Part shown: one piece after another, positions 15,329 to 22,546 of the stretch | How positions within the stretch are numbered: the stretch's first letter is position 1 | Layout: every line of letters starts with the position of its first letter | Source of the DNA: an uncultured Oscillospiraceae bacterium | GTDB lineage: Bacteria; Bacillota; Clostridia; Oscillospirales; Ruminococcaceae | Length of the DNA: 22,546 nucleotides | NCBI GenBank assembly: GCA_902489475.1 | Contig: CABUAH010000027.1 | Location: forward strand, 1-22,546 | Direction: 5' to 3' | Program-made: the position numbers and the translations under genes | Notes under the pieces: generated by a model | Seen by the model: the letters and a program-made list of their open reading frames with translations, nothing else | Databases searched by the model: none | Told to the model about the DNA's origin: nothing

Positions 15329-15742
15329 TTAACTATTGTACTTATTATATACCGATATACGAGTCAGTGCACGCTTGAGCTTCGCTTCAGCAAAGTCAAA
15401 TGAATCACCGCTTGCCTTTGCTTGTTCGATTTTTTCCTCTGCACGATGCTTTGCAGCTTCAGCTCTCTCAAGATCAATTTCATCCGCCCACTCAGCAGAC
15501 TGAGGTAAAACAGTTACTTCACCGTTTGTAACAATTATTATACCGTCCGCTACTGCCGCTGTACGGTACTCACCATTTTCCTGCTTAACTTTTAAAGGGC
15601 CTGTCAAAATGTTTGACACATAGTCGATATGACCTGCTAAAATTCCTGTATCACCCTCTGATGTCCTTACAACAAGCTGTGTTGTTTCCCCATCAAAAAA
15701 GGTTTTTTCAGGAGTGATTATTTTCAGTTTGTATGAATTCAT
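15329..15742 (-). CDS. atpC: F1Fo ATP synthase epsilon subunit
   Basis: Central-stalk subunit that couples rotation and can inhibit ATP hydrolysis. The 137 residues have the N-terminal beta-sandwich (YKLKIITPEKTFFDGE, then EGDTGILAGHIDYV) and a C-terminal helical hairpin with the acidic/basic stretch around ERAEAAKHRAEEKIEQAK. The ATG at 15742 has GGTGGAG upstream. It is the last gene of the operon, 11 nt after atpD. Its stop lies close to the bidirectional terminator. Confidence 0.95.
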   Translation of the reverse strand: MNSYKLKIITPEKTFFDGETTQLVVRTSEGDTGILAGHIDYVSNILTGPLKVKQENGEYRTAAVADGIIIVTNGEVTVLPQSAEWADEIDLERAEAAKHRAEEKIEQAKASGDSFDFAEAKLKRALTRISVYNKYNS

Positions 15743-15753
15743 TTAAGCTCCAC

Positions 15754-17151
15754 CTACTTAGTGTTTTTAGCTTTTTCAACCGCCTCTTCAATAGTTCCGA
15801 CAAAGAGGAATGCTGACTCAGGAAGGTCATCATGCTTACCCTCGATGATTTCTTTAAAGCCTCTTATTGTTTCCTTGATAGGAACATATTTACCCTTCAT
15901 TCCTGTAAATTGTTCCGCTACAGAGAACGGCTGTGAAAGGAACCTTTGAACCTTTCTCGCTCTGTTTACTGTAAGCTTATCTTCATCGGACAATTCATCC
16001 ATACCCATAATAGCAATAATATCCTGAAGCTCTTTATATCTTTGAAGAATAGACTGAACCTTTCTGGCAACCTCGTAATGCTCTTTGCCAACAATATCAG
16101 GATCCAAGATTCTTGAGTTTGACTCAAGCGGATCAACAGCCGGATAAATTCCTAAAGACGATATGCTTCTTGATAAAACCGTTGTCGCATCAAGGTGAGC
16201 AAAGGTTGTCGCAGGAGCAGGGTCCGTTAAATCGTCCGCAGGAACGTAAACTGCCTGTACTGATGTAATAGAGCCTTTTGATGTGGAGGTAATTCTTTCC
16301 TGAAGTGCACCCATTTCTGTTGCAAGCGTTGGCTGATAACCAACGGCTGACGGCATTCTTCCCAAAAGCGCAGATACTTCAGAACCGGCTTGTGTGAATC
16401 TGAAGATGTTGTCTATAAACAAAAGTACGTCTTGTCCTTCAACATCTCTAAAATACTCAGCCATCGTAAGACCTGAAAGTCCTACTCTCATTCTAGCTCC
16501 GGGCGGCTCATTCATCTGACCGTAAACCAAAACGGTTTTGTCGATAACTCCCGACTCAATCATTTCGTTATACAAATCATTTCCTTCACGGGTTCTCTCG
16601 CCAACTCCGGTGAATACGGAAATTCCTCCGTGCTCTTTTGCAATGTTATTTATCAGCTCCATGATAAGAACTGTTTTTCCAACTCCGGCACCGCCGAACA
16701 GTCCGATTTTTCCTCCCTTCAAATAAGGAGCAATAAGATCGACTACCTTGATTCCAGTTTCCAAAACGTCACTTGAAGCAATCTGTTCTTCAAATGACGG
16801 CGGATCTCTGTGAATCTCCCATTTCTCTTCGGTTTCGACTGCCGGCTTGTTATCTACAGGCTCACCGAGAAGATTAAACATTCTGGATAACGTCTGTTTT
16901 CCAACGGGTACTTTGATAGGACTTCCCGTATCAACGGCTTCCATTCCTCTTACAAGCCCGTCCGTAGAACTCATTGAGATACATCTTACAGTATCATCTC
17001 CGATATGCTGTGCAACCTCGACAACTATCAAAGCATCGCCGTTTTTTATCTCAATTGCATTCAAAAGATTTGGAAGACTGTCTACAGAAAATTTAATGTC
17101 AACTACAGCGCCGACGATCTGCACAATTCTTCCTATGTTTTTTTCGCTCAT
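15754..17151 (-). CDS. atpD: F1Fo ATP synthase beta subunit (catalytic)
   Basis: Carries the catalytic nucleotide sites of F1. The 465 residues show Walker A GGAGVGKT (153-160), catalytic Glu185 in GVGERTREG, the Walker B stretch LLFIDNIFRF, the rotation-linked DELSDEDK region and the signature PAVDPLESNSR. The common form of that signature is PAVDPL[DE]S[TN]SR, so this is normal. A GGCGG-containing stretch before the ATG gives only a weak ribosome binding site, 19 nt after the atpG stop, so translation may be coupled. Nothing in F1 tells whether protons or Na+ drive the enzyme. Confidence 0.98.
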   Translation of the reverse strand: MSEKNIGRIVQIVGAVVDIKFSVDSLPNLLNAIEIKNGDALIVVEVAQHIGDDTVRCISMSSTDGLVRGMEAVDTGSPIKVPVGKQTLSRMFNLLGEPVDNKPAVETEEKWEIHRDPPSFEEQIASSDVLETGIKVVDLIAPYLKGGKIGLFGGAGVGKTVLIMELINNIAKEHGGISVFTGVGERTREGNDLYNEMIESGVIDKTVLVYGQMNEPPGARMRVGLSGLTMAEYFRDVEGQDVLLFIDNIFRFTQAGSEVSALLGRMPSAVGYQPTLATEMGALQERITSTSKGSITSVQAVYVPADDLTDPAPATTFAHLDATTVLSRSISSLGIYPAVDPLESNSRILDPDIVGKEHYEVARKVQSILQRYKELQDIIAIMGMDELSDEDKLTVNRARKVQRFLSQPFSVAEQFTGMKGKYVPIKETIRGFKEIIEGKHDDLPESAFLFVGTIEEAVEKAKNTK

Positions 17152-17170
17152 AGGTTTTACGCCGCCCTTT

Positions 17171-18079
17171 CTAATCGCTTTTCTTCATAGAACCCGAAAC
17201 AATTTCCGTAAGTTCCTGAGTAATTTGAGCCTGTCTTGCTCTATTATATAAAAGTGATAAATTATCAATCATTTCTTGAGCATTATCGCTCGCAGATTCC
17301 ATAGCGGTACGTCTTGCCGCTTGCTCACAGGCATATGAATCAACTATCGCTCCGTACAAAAGCCCTCCAAAATACTTCGGCAAAAGAAGCTTTAATACCT
17401 CCTGAGGAGATGGATCATAAACAACCGCAGACTTATACTTAGGCTTTTTCTCGCCGTCAGCATCCGCCGGATCATCTGAAACTGGATCAGCATCAGGCTC
17501 AGCTTCAAGAGGAAATGCCTGTACATTTTTAGGAATTTGAGAAAGGGTATTGGCAAATGTTGTATAACAAATCTCTACCCTAGCAAACTCTCCTCTTGTA
17601 TATCTCGAAACAACCTCGTCCGAAATTTTTAAGCAGTCATAAACTGACATTTTTTCAGCGACTTGCGAGAACTGATCATATATGTCATATGTGTGCTTTG
17701 AAAAATACTCAACAGATTTTTTACCGATCGGCATAATCGATACTTCATAGCCGTCACTAATTATGCTCTCTATTCTCTCCGCTGCAAGCTTTAAAACATT
17801 GTGGTTAAATCCGCCTGCAAGTCCTCTGTCACCTGCTATTACAACAAGCAATGCTCTTTTTTCAGCAGCCTTACCTTTTTGTATTGAAAAGGAAGTGCTT
17901 AAGGATATATCTTTAAGCGTTTTGTAAAGCGTGTTAAAATACGGCTGAGACTGAAGCGCTTTTTCCTTTGCCCTTCTGAGCTTAGACGAAGCAACAAGCT
18001 CCATAGCCTTTGTTATCTGCATTGTGCTTTCAACGCTTTTAATTCGCCTTTTTACATCTTTAATGTTAGCTGTTGCCAC
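17171..18079 (-). CDS. atpG: F1Fo ATP synthase gamma subunit
   Basis: Rotating central shaft of F1. The 302 residues have the conserved N-terminal helix (IKDVKRRIKSVESTMQITKAM), the DRGLAGGFN motif near 84-92 and the C-terminal helix (YNRARQAQITQELTEIVSG). Length is about 15 residues above common bacterial gamma subunits. The excess is an acidic, Asp/Pro-rich insertion at about 191-212 (PDADPVSDDPADADGE) between conserved blocks. The start is GTG at 18079, with AAAGGCGGCG about ten bases upstream. It sits 15 nt after atpA. Confidence 0.97.
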   Translation of the reverse strand: MATANIKDVKRRIKSVESTMQITKAMELVASSKLRRAKEKALQSQPYFNTLYKTLKDISLSTSFSIQKGKAAEKRALLVVIAGDRGLAGGFNHNVLKLAAERIESIISDGYEVSIMPIGKKSVEYFSKHTYDIYDQFSQVAEKMSVYDCLKISDEVVSRYTRGEFARVEICYTTFANTLSQIPKNVQAFPLEAEPDADPVSDDPADADGEKKPKYKSAVVYDPSPQEVLKLLLPKYFGGLLYGAIVDSYACEQAARRTAMESASDNAQEMIDNLSLLYNRARQAQITQELTEIVSGSMKKSD

Positions 18080-18094
18080 GTTTATTCGCCGCCT

Positions 18095-19612
18095 TTACAG
18101 AGATTCTTTTTTGTAAGTGTTTAAAAACTCAACTAGTACCGACTTCAGCGCTTCTTCGTTTTCCTTAGTTAAATCCTTGGTTTGAGTAATAGAATCTATG
18201 ATTTCGGGGTGTGAATAGTGCATAAATCTAAACAGGCTGTCCTGACAATCGGTAATCATAGAAACCGGAATATCATTAAGATAATTATTGACTACTGCAT
18301 AAATAATTAAAACCTGATCCTCAACGCTAAGAGGTGAGCTTTTACCCTGTTTTAAAATCTCAACAATTCTTGAACCTTGTTCAAGTCTGTCCTTTGTATC
18401 CTGATCAAGATCAGAACCAAACTGTGCAAAGGACTGAAGCTCTCTATACTGAGAATACATAAGCTTTAGAGAACCCGAAACCTTCTTCATAGCTTTTATC
18501 TGAGCTGAACCTCCGACACGGGAAACAGAAATTCCGGGGTTAACCGCCGGTCTGATTCCTGAGAAAAACAGCTCCGACTCCAAGAAAATCTGTCCGTCTG
18601 TAATAGAAATTACATTCGTCGGAATGTACGCAGAAACATCTCCTGCCTGAGTCTCAATTATCGGAAGCGCTGTAATTGAGCCGCCGCCGTAATTTTCGTT
18701 TAAGTTACAAGCACGTTCAAGAAGTCTTGAGTGAAGATAAAATACATCTCCCGGATATGCTTCTCTTCCTGTAGGACGCTGAAGCAAAAGCGACATCGTT
18801 CTATAGGCAACAGCGTGCTTTGAAAGATCGTCGTATACAATAAGAACATCCTTGCCCTGAAGCATAAAATATTCTGCCATCGAGCAACCCGAATAAGGCG
18901 CTATATACTGAAGCGGTGCTTTTTCACTTGCAGACGCAGAAACAACAATCGTATAACTCATTGCTCCGGCTCTTTCAAGAGTATCAACAACATTGGCAAC
19001 GGTTGAGTTCTTCTGTCCGATTGCAACATAAATACATAAGCAGTCCTTATCCGATTGGTTGATAATTGTATCCAGTGCAATCGCAGTTTTACCCGTCTGC
19101 CTGTCACCGATGATAAGCTCTCTTTGACCTCTGCCTATTGGGATCATCGAGTCTATAGCTTTGATACCTGTTTGAAGCGGTCTGTCAACCGACTTTCTTG
19201 TGATAATTCCAAATGCAGGCGATTCGATTGGACGAGTTTGGGTTGTAAAAATCTCACCTTTTCCGTCAATAGGCTCACCAAGCGCATTTACAACTCTGCC
19301 GAGAAGCTCCTCTCCGACAGGAACCGAAACAATATCACCGGTTCTTTTCACCTGGCTTCCCTCTTTAATTTCAGAATCGTCACCAAGCAAAACAGCTCCG
19401 ACAAACTCCTGTTCAAGGTTAAGCGCCATTCCCATTACTCCGCCTTCGAACTCCAAAAGCTCACCTGCCATGCACTTTTCAAGACCATGAATTTTTGAAA
19501 TTCCATCGCCGACAGTAACTACAGTTCCGACATCCTCTAAAGAGAGCTTAGATTTATAGTTTTTAATTTGCTCTTTTAAAATACCTGTGATTTCATCAGG
19601 ACGTAAATTCAT
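18095..19612 (-). CDS. atpA: F1Fo ATP synthase alpha subunit
   Basis: Non-catalytic nucleotide-binding subunit that alternates with beta in the F1 hexamer. The 505 residues have Walker A GDRQTGKT (169-176), the TGREAYPGDVFYLHSRLLER stretch near 281-300 and the signature PAVNPGISVSRVGGSAQ with the arginine finger Arg365. Length is normal. The ribosome binding site before the ATG at 19612 is weak (AAAGG about 14 nt away), and the gene follows atpH by 27 nt. Confidence 0.98.
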   Translation of the reverse strand: MNLRPDEITGILKEQIKNYKSKLSLEDVGTVVTVGDGISKIHGLEKCMAGELLEFEGGVMGMALNLEQEFVGAVLLGDDSEIKEGSQVKRTGDIVSVPVGEELLGRVVNALGEPIDGKGEIFTTQTRPIESPAFGIITRKSVDRPLQTGIKAIDSMIPIGRGQRELIIGDRQTGKTAIALDTIINQSDKDCLCIYVAIGQKNSTVANVVDTLERAGAMSYTIVVSASASEKAPLQYIAPYSGCSMAEYFMLQGKDVLIVYDDLSKHAVAYRTMSLLLQRPTGREAYPGDVFYLHSRLLERACNLNENYGGGSITALPIIETQAGDVSAYIPTNVISITDGQIFLESELFFSGIRPAVNPGISVSRVGGSAQIKAMKKVSGSLKLMYSQYRELQSFAQFGSDLDQDTKDRLEQGSRIVEILKQGKSSPLSVEDQVLIIYAVVNNYLNDIPVSMITDCQDSLFRFMHYSHPEIIDSITQTKDLTKENEEALKSVLVEFLNTYKKESL

Positions 19613-19639
19613 AAGTACTTACCATACCTTTCCCGAATT

Positions 19640-20182
19640 CTATATTACTATAGAATTTATTTGCGCTTTTAGTTTTTCAAGCTTATCACGAACGCTTGCG
19701 TGAATCTCAGTATTATTGTATTTCAAAACAATTCCGCCGATTATTTTGCTGTCAACACATTCCTTTAAAACAATATTCTTCCCCGAAACAGAGGAAAGCT
19801 TTTCAATAAGCTTTCCTCTAAGCGAATCCGAAAGAGGAATGACTGTTGTTGCCGTTACCTCTAAAATATTCATTTTCTCATTGTACAAAGCCTTGAACTC
19901 GGAAAAAATTGCGGTTATACTGCTAATTCTTCCCTTTTTGGCTGTGACGTTTAAAAAGTTAAACATTATCGGACATAAAGATTCACTGAAAGCTTTTGAA
20001 ATGATCTGTTCCTTTTCTTCCCACTCAACTGTCGGAAGATTTAAGAATTTCACAAAATCCGGATTATTATCAAAGATTTGCGTAACAGACAAAAACTCCT
20101 CATACACACGTTCAAGGCAATTACCCTCAACGGAAAGCTCAAACAGCGCTATTGCATAATTATACTCAAAAGAACCGGTCAT
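19640..20182 (-). CDS. atpH: F1Fo ATP synthase delta subunit
   Basis: Peripheral-stalk subunit linking F1 alpha to the b subunits. The 180 residues fit the OSCP/delta family: NYAIALFELSVE at the N terminus, the helical region to about 100, and the C-terminal motif DSKIIGGIVLKYNN typical of delta. The ATG shares one base with the atpF stop (TAATG), a classic translational coupling arrangement. Sequence conservation is low, as is usual for delta, but position and the C-terminal motif make the call secure. Confidence 0.94.
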   Translation of the reverse strand: MTGSFEYNYAIALFELSVEGNCLERVYEEFLSVTQIFDNNPDFVKFLNLPTVEWEEKEQIISKAFSESLCPIMFNFLNVTAKKGRISSITAIFSEFKALYNEKMNILEVTATTVIPLSDSLRGKLIEKLSSVSGKNIVLKECVDSKIIGGIVLKYNNTEIHASVRDKLEKLKAQINSIVI

Positions 20183-20697
20183 TACAGCTCACCTACATTG
20201 TTTATAAACTCTTCAATCATCTTTTCGTTGTCAGAAGTTGAAATGTTTTTGTCTACGACCTTTTCAGCTACGTCGAAAATAAGGCCTGTAATTTCAGTCT
20301 TAATTTCATTGGCAGCTCTCTTCTTCTCGATTTCTATCTCTGCATTAGCACGGTCAACTATTCCCTTCGCTTGCTGCTTTGCCTGACTTATGATTTCGTC
20401 ACTTTTATCATTTGCCTTAGCAGTCGCAGACTGAAGAATCTGAGCAGACTCAGCTTTTACTCCCGCCATCTTCTCAGAATATTTATTCTCAAGCCTCAAA
20501 GCGTTATCCTCAGCTTCTCTTGCCTTTGAATACGTTTGATCGACCTCATCCATTCTTGCGTCTAAAACTTTGTTAACCGGTTTAAAAAGAAAATGCTTTA
20601 AAACCAAAAACAAGATAATAGTATTAATAAGAACCGGAATAATAGTGTCTAAGTCAATAGAGAAAAAAGGAGTTTCAGCTAAAATCATATTAACCAT
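20182..20697 (-). CDS. atpF: F1Fo ATP synthase b subunit
   Basis: Peripheral-stalk subunit: one N-terminal membrane helix (about 17-37) followed by a long charged coiled-coil. The segment LKHFLFKPVNKVLDARMDEV after the helix is the conserved b-subunit junction. Length is 171 residues, usual for b. The ATG at 20697 has GGGAGG six bases upstream; another ATG nine bases later is less well spaced. It is separated from the upstream c subunit gene by a 182 nt gap, the only long spacer in the operon. Confidence 0.95.
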   Translation of the reverse strand: MVNMILAETPFFSIDLDTIIPVLINTIILFLVLKHFLFKPVNKVLDARMDEVDQTYSKAREAEDNALRLENKYSEKMAGVKAESAQILQSATAKANDKSDEIISQAKQQAKGIVDRANAEIEIEKKRAANEIKTEITGLIFDVAEKVVDKNISTSDNEKMIEEFINNVGEL

Positions 20698-20879
20698 ATT
20701 TACCTCCCAAAGTTTACGTTTTCAGAAATTCAATAAGGGACTTTTCCCCATATTAAAATAGCAAGCCGCAGCTTTAATGCGTTAATTTTAAGTTTAGTTT
20801 TTACGCTTTACTTAAACAAAAATGAATCCTCTGTCCTAGAAGTATATCAATAGCTTGCTAAGTTATTTCTAATTTAATA
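20698..20879 (-). other. 182 nt non-coding gap inside the atp operon
   Basis: The region between atpE and atpF is AT-rich with no supported gene. Read in the operon direction it contains a long-range inverted repeat TAGCAAGC ... GCTTGCTA (8 bp, about 95 nt apart), a shorter TTTAAGT/ACTTAAA pair inside it, and a small GGGA-AAAG-TCCC hairpin before the atpF ribosome binding site. It may tune the ratio of c to the downstream subunits by processing, folding or partial termination; this is inference. No clear terminator or promoter was identified. Confidence 0.4.
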
Positions 20880-21149
20880 TTAAAGATTTCCGATAAACGG
20901 GTTTGCAAACATTAATAGCAAAGCAACAACAAATGCGTAAATACCTGTTGACTCTGAAATTGCACAACCAATAAACATTGTTCTAGTGCAGTCACCCGAC
21001 GCCTCAGGCTGTCTTGCGATTGACTCGATAGTTTTTCCTACTGCATATCCTTCACCAATACCAGGTCCGATACCTGCGATCATAGCAAGTCCTGCACCTA
21101 TTGCAGACGCACCCATAACTATTGCTTTTGCCAAAAGATTCATATCCAT
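20880..21149 (-). CDS. atpE: F1Fo ATP synthase c subunit 1 (two-carboxylate type)
   Basis: Membrane rotor-ring subunit with two transmembrane helices. The 89 residues match the length of Ilyobacter tartaricus c. The glycine-rich helix 1 (GAGLAMIAGIGPGIGEG), the RQPEA loop and the helix 2 signature ISESTGIY are all present. The ion-binding carboxylate is Glu66 with Ser67, Thr68 and Tyr71, as in Na+-translocating c rings. Where Ilyobacter has Gln32 this protein has Glu33, giving the two-carboxylate motif described for Fusobacterium nucleatum. The ATG at 21149 has GGAGG eight bases upstream. It lies 50 nt downstream of a second c gene and is about 75% identical to it over the last 75 residues. 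Confidence 0.96.
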   Translation of the reverse strand: MDMNLLAKAIVMGASAIGAGLAMIAGIGPGIGEGYAVGKTIESIARQPEASGDCTRTMFIGCAISESTGIYAFVVALLLMFANPFIGNL

Positions 21150-21199
21150 AGTTTTTTCCTCCAAATAAATTGCCTTTATTTCAACAGCATTGCTGTTAA

Positions 21200-21460
21200 T
21201 TACTCAAGTGAACCGATAAACGGGTTTGCGAACATAAGCAAAAGTGCAACAATTAACGAATAAATACCTGTACTTTCGCTTATTGCCGAGCCTATAAACA
21301 TCGTTCTTAAGCAATCTCCTGTTCTTTCAGGAAATCTTGCACACGAGTTTACCGCTCGCCCTGCTGCATTTCCAAGCCCTATAGCCGGTCCTATACCTGC
21401 AATCATTGCAGCTCCTGCTCCTATTGCCGAGCATGCATAAATTATAGTTTCAGGTTTCAT
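21200..21460 (-). CDS. atpE: F1Fo ATP synthase c subunit 2 (Leu at the Gln/Glu site)
   Basis: A second, different c subunit of 86 residues with the same two-helix fold. Helix 2 keeps Glu62, Ser63, Thr64 and Tyr67 (ISESTGIY), so a carrier carboxylate is present. In helix 1 the position equal to Ilyobacter Gln32 is Leu29 (PAIGLGN), and the cytoplasmic loop reads ARFPE instead of ARQPE. The ribosome binding site AGGAG is well placed before the ATG at 21460. It is 15 nt after atpB and precedes c1. Both genes look intact, with conservative differences, so this appears to be an old, maintained duplication. Whether both enter one ring is unknown. Confidence 0.93.
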   Translation of the reverse strand: MKPETIIYACSAIGAGAAMIAGIGPAIGLGNAAGRAVNSCARFPERTGDCLRTMFIGSAISESTGIYSLIVALLLMFANPFIGSLE

Positions 21461-21475
21461 ATAACTCTCCTATTC

Positions 21476-22222
21476 TCAGTCCTGTGCCACATTTACCATT
21501 GTAAGAGTTGCAAATATATACGCTTGTATACATCCTGCAAACAGATCAAAATAAACACTTAAAACTGCCGGCACACCTACCTGTAATACATTTACCGAAA
21601 ACGGCCCAATTGCAAAGCTCAAATGCAGAGCGCTTGAAGCCGCTGCCAATGCCATATATATAATCCCCGTAATAACCATTCCGCCTGCAATATTTCCGAA
21701 AAGACGGAACGCCATTGACACCGGAGTTGCAACCTCACTGATAATATTAATAGGTGTGATAACCGCAACCGGCTGCGTATAACTCTTAAAATAGCCAAAA
21801 ACACCGTTGGAACGAATTTTTTCATATGTTATAAGAACAAATGTCATAAGTCCCCATGTAATAGTCGTATTAACATCTGCTGTAATCGACCTAAGCCCTA
21901 AAAGGCTCACAAGACTTCCTATTGCAGCATAGCCGAGCAGCATTGCAATATACGGCGCATATCTCATATACTTAGCGCCCATATTCTGCTTAACCATATT
22001 GTTTACAGATTTCACTATCATCTCAGCAATAATCTGCCGCTTTGTTTCCGGTTTCTTTTTAAGATTTCTTGTAAGGTAAATGCACAGAATCCAAAATACT
22101 GCAATTATTATCCAGCCTACAACAACCGTTTCGGTAATTTTCCAATCAATTCCCGGTATTGTAAAAACAATTTTAGGTCCGTGAACGTCAAGAGCCGCTG
22201 TGCTTATCTGTGGTATCGGCAT
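21476..22222 (-). CDS. atpB: F1Fo ATP synthase a subunit
   Basis: Stator membrane subunit forming the ion half-channels against the c ring. The 248 residues have several hydrophobic helices. The essential arginine is Arg173 in PVSMAFRLFGN, and the C-terminal helix contains GCIQAYIFATLTMV with Gln233, both conserved in the family. The length is within the usual range. The gene overlaps the upstream atpI-like gene by 35 nt, so its ribosome binding region is inside that gene. It is followed by the two c genes. Confidence 0.97.
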   Translation of the reverse strand: MPIPQISTAALDVHGPKIVFTIPGIDWKITETVVVGWIIIAVFWILCIYLTRNLKKKPETKRQIIAEMIVKSVNNMVKQNMGAKYMRYAPYIAMLLGYAAIGSLVSLLGLRSITADVNTTITWGLMTFVLITYEKIRSNGVFGYFKSYTQPVAVITPINIISEVATPVSMAFRLFGNIAGGMVITGIIYMALAAASSALHLSFAIGPFSVNVLQVGVPAVLSVYFDLFAGCIQAYIFATLTMVNVAQD

Positions 22223-22546
22223 TTCTCTTCACTTCCTTATCTAAAAAATTATCAATTGTCATCGCTATTCTCGGATAAAACTGAGGAATCAAAACTCCAA
22301 ACGGATTTAAAATTCTTATCTTATACCCCAAAACGCATATTCCCAAGAGTAAAACATATCTAACAATGTAACTCGTCATAACAAGCCCTTTGGCACGAGC
22401 CTGTTTAATTGTTAACGCACAATAAATCGAATCAGCCATAAATAGATTAGAAAATATCATAAAGATAAATCCAACCACCAGTCCCACAATCATTTTAATA
22501 TCAATACTAAAAGATATGAGAGCTGTAATTATATATGTCAGTATCA
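22188..22546 (-). CDS. atpI: ATP synthase I-like membrane protein, partial at window edge
   Basis: The open frame runs off the right end of the window, so the N terminus is missing. About 119 residues are visible, with roughly four hydrophobic stretches: ILTYIITALIS at the edge, IVGLVVGFIFMIFSNLFMA, YIVRYVLLLGICVLGYKI and the segment before FYPRIAM. The layout, the small size and the place just before atpB fit AtpI, proposed to help assemble c rings and import Mg2+ or Ca2+. A methionine at 22493 is internal to the first helices, so it is probably not the true start. Divergent family, so the call rests partly on position. Confidence 0.8.
   Translation of the reverse strand, partial: ILTYIITALISFSIDIKMIVGLVVGFIFMIFSNLFMADSIYCALTIKQARAKGLVMTSYIVRYVLLLGICVLGYKIRILNPFGVLIPQFYPRIAMTIDNFLDKEVKRNADTTDKHSGS

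Noticed and set aside
19055..19498. Long open frames on the plus strand within atpA
   Set aside because: Antisense shadows; atpA is fully conserved on the minus strand over the same bases.

Overview
The window looks like a core-genome stretch of a low-GC, Gram-positive anaerobe of the class Clostridia, probably near the Oscillospiraceae/Ruminococcaceae. This is inferred from the AT-rich sequence, strong GGAGG-type ribosome binding sites, a DUF951 gene, a four-cysteine TSCPD protein, and an F-type ATP synthase whose c subunits carry a Na+-type ESTGIY signature. There are no tRNA, rRNA, CRISPR, phage or insertion-sequence features.

Layout. (1) 1-451 has no gene. It holds two tandem copies of a ~156 bp unit built from consecutive small hairpins, then a short leader. 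(2) 452-3819, plus strand: an RluA-type pseudouridine synthase, then a promoter and a probable operon of a PHP phosphoesterase, an NAD(P)-malic enzyme and a small four-Cys TSCPD protein, closed by two hairpins. (3) 3930-8837, minus strand: a tight six-gene operon, in transcription order DUF951, prfA, Sua5/TsaC, coaE, lytic transglycosylase and M18 aminopeptidase. (4) 8993-9910, plus: a protein with three S1-like domains. (5) 10029-12561, minus: glyA and rarA from one good promoter. (6) 12671-13064, minus: a small lipoprotein gene broken by two one-base losses in homopolymers, divergent from a GNAT acetyltransferase gene with a perfect consensus promoter. (7) 13809-15236, plus: pyruvate kinase. 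(8) 15329 to the window end, minus: the F1Fo ATP synthase operon, in transcription order atpI (partial), atpB, two different atpE genes, atpF, atpH, atpA, atpG, atpD, atpC.

Functionally the window combines central carbon flux (malic enzyme, pyruvate kinase, serine/glycine-C1 metabolism), translation and tRNA modification (RF1, threonylcarbamoyl-AMP synthase, pseudouridine synthase, S1 protein), CoA synthesis, replication-fork maintenance (RarA), wall and peptide turnover, and energy coupling.

The observations most worth follow-up are the tandem pair of c subunits, one with a two-carboxylate Na+-type site and one with Leu at the first of those positions, and the hairpin-array repeat, where every substitution between copies in the first 120 bases falls in a loop and one stem changes sequence but stays paired.
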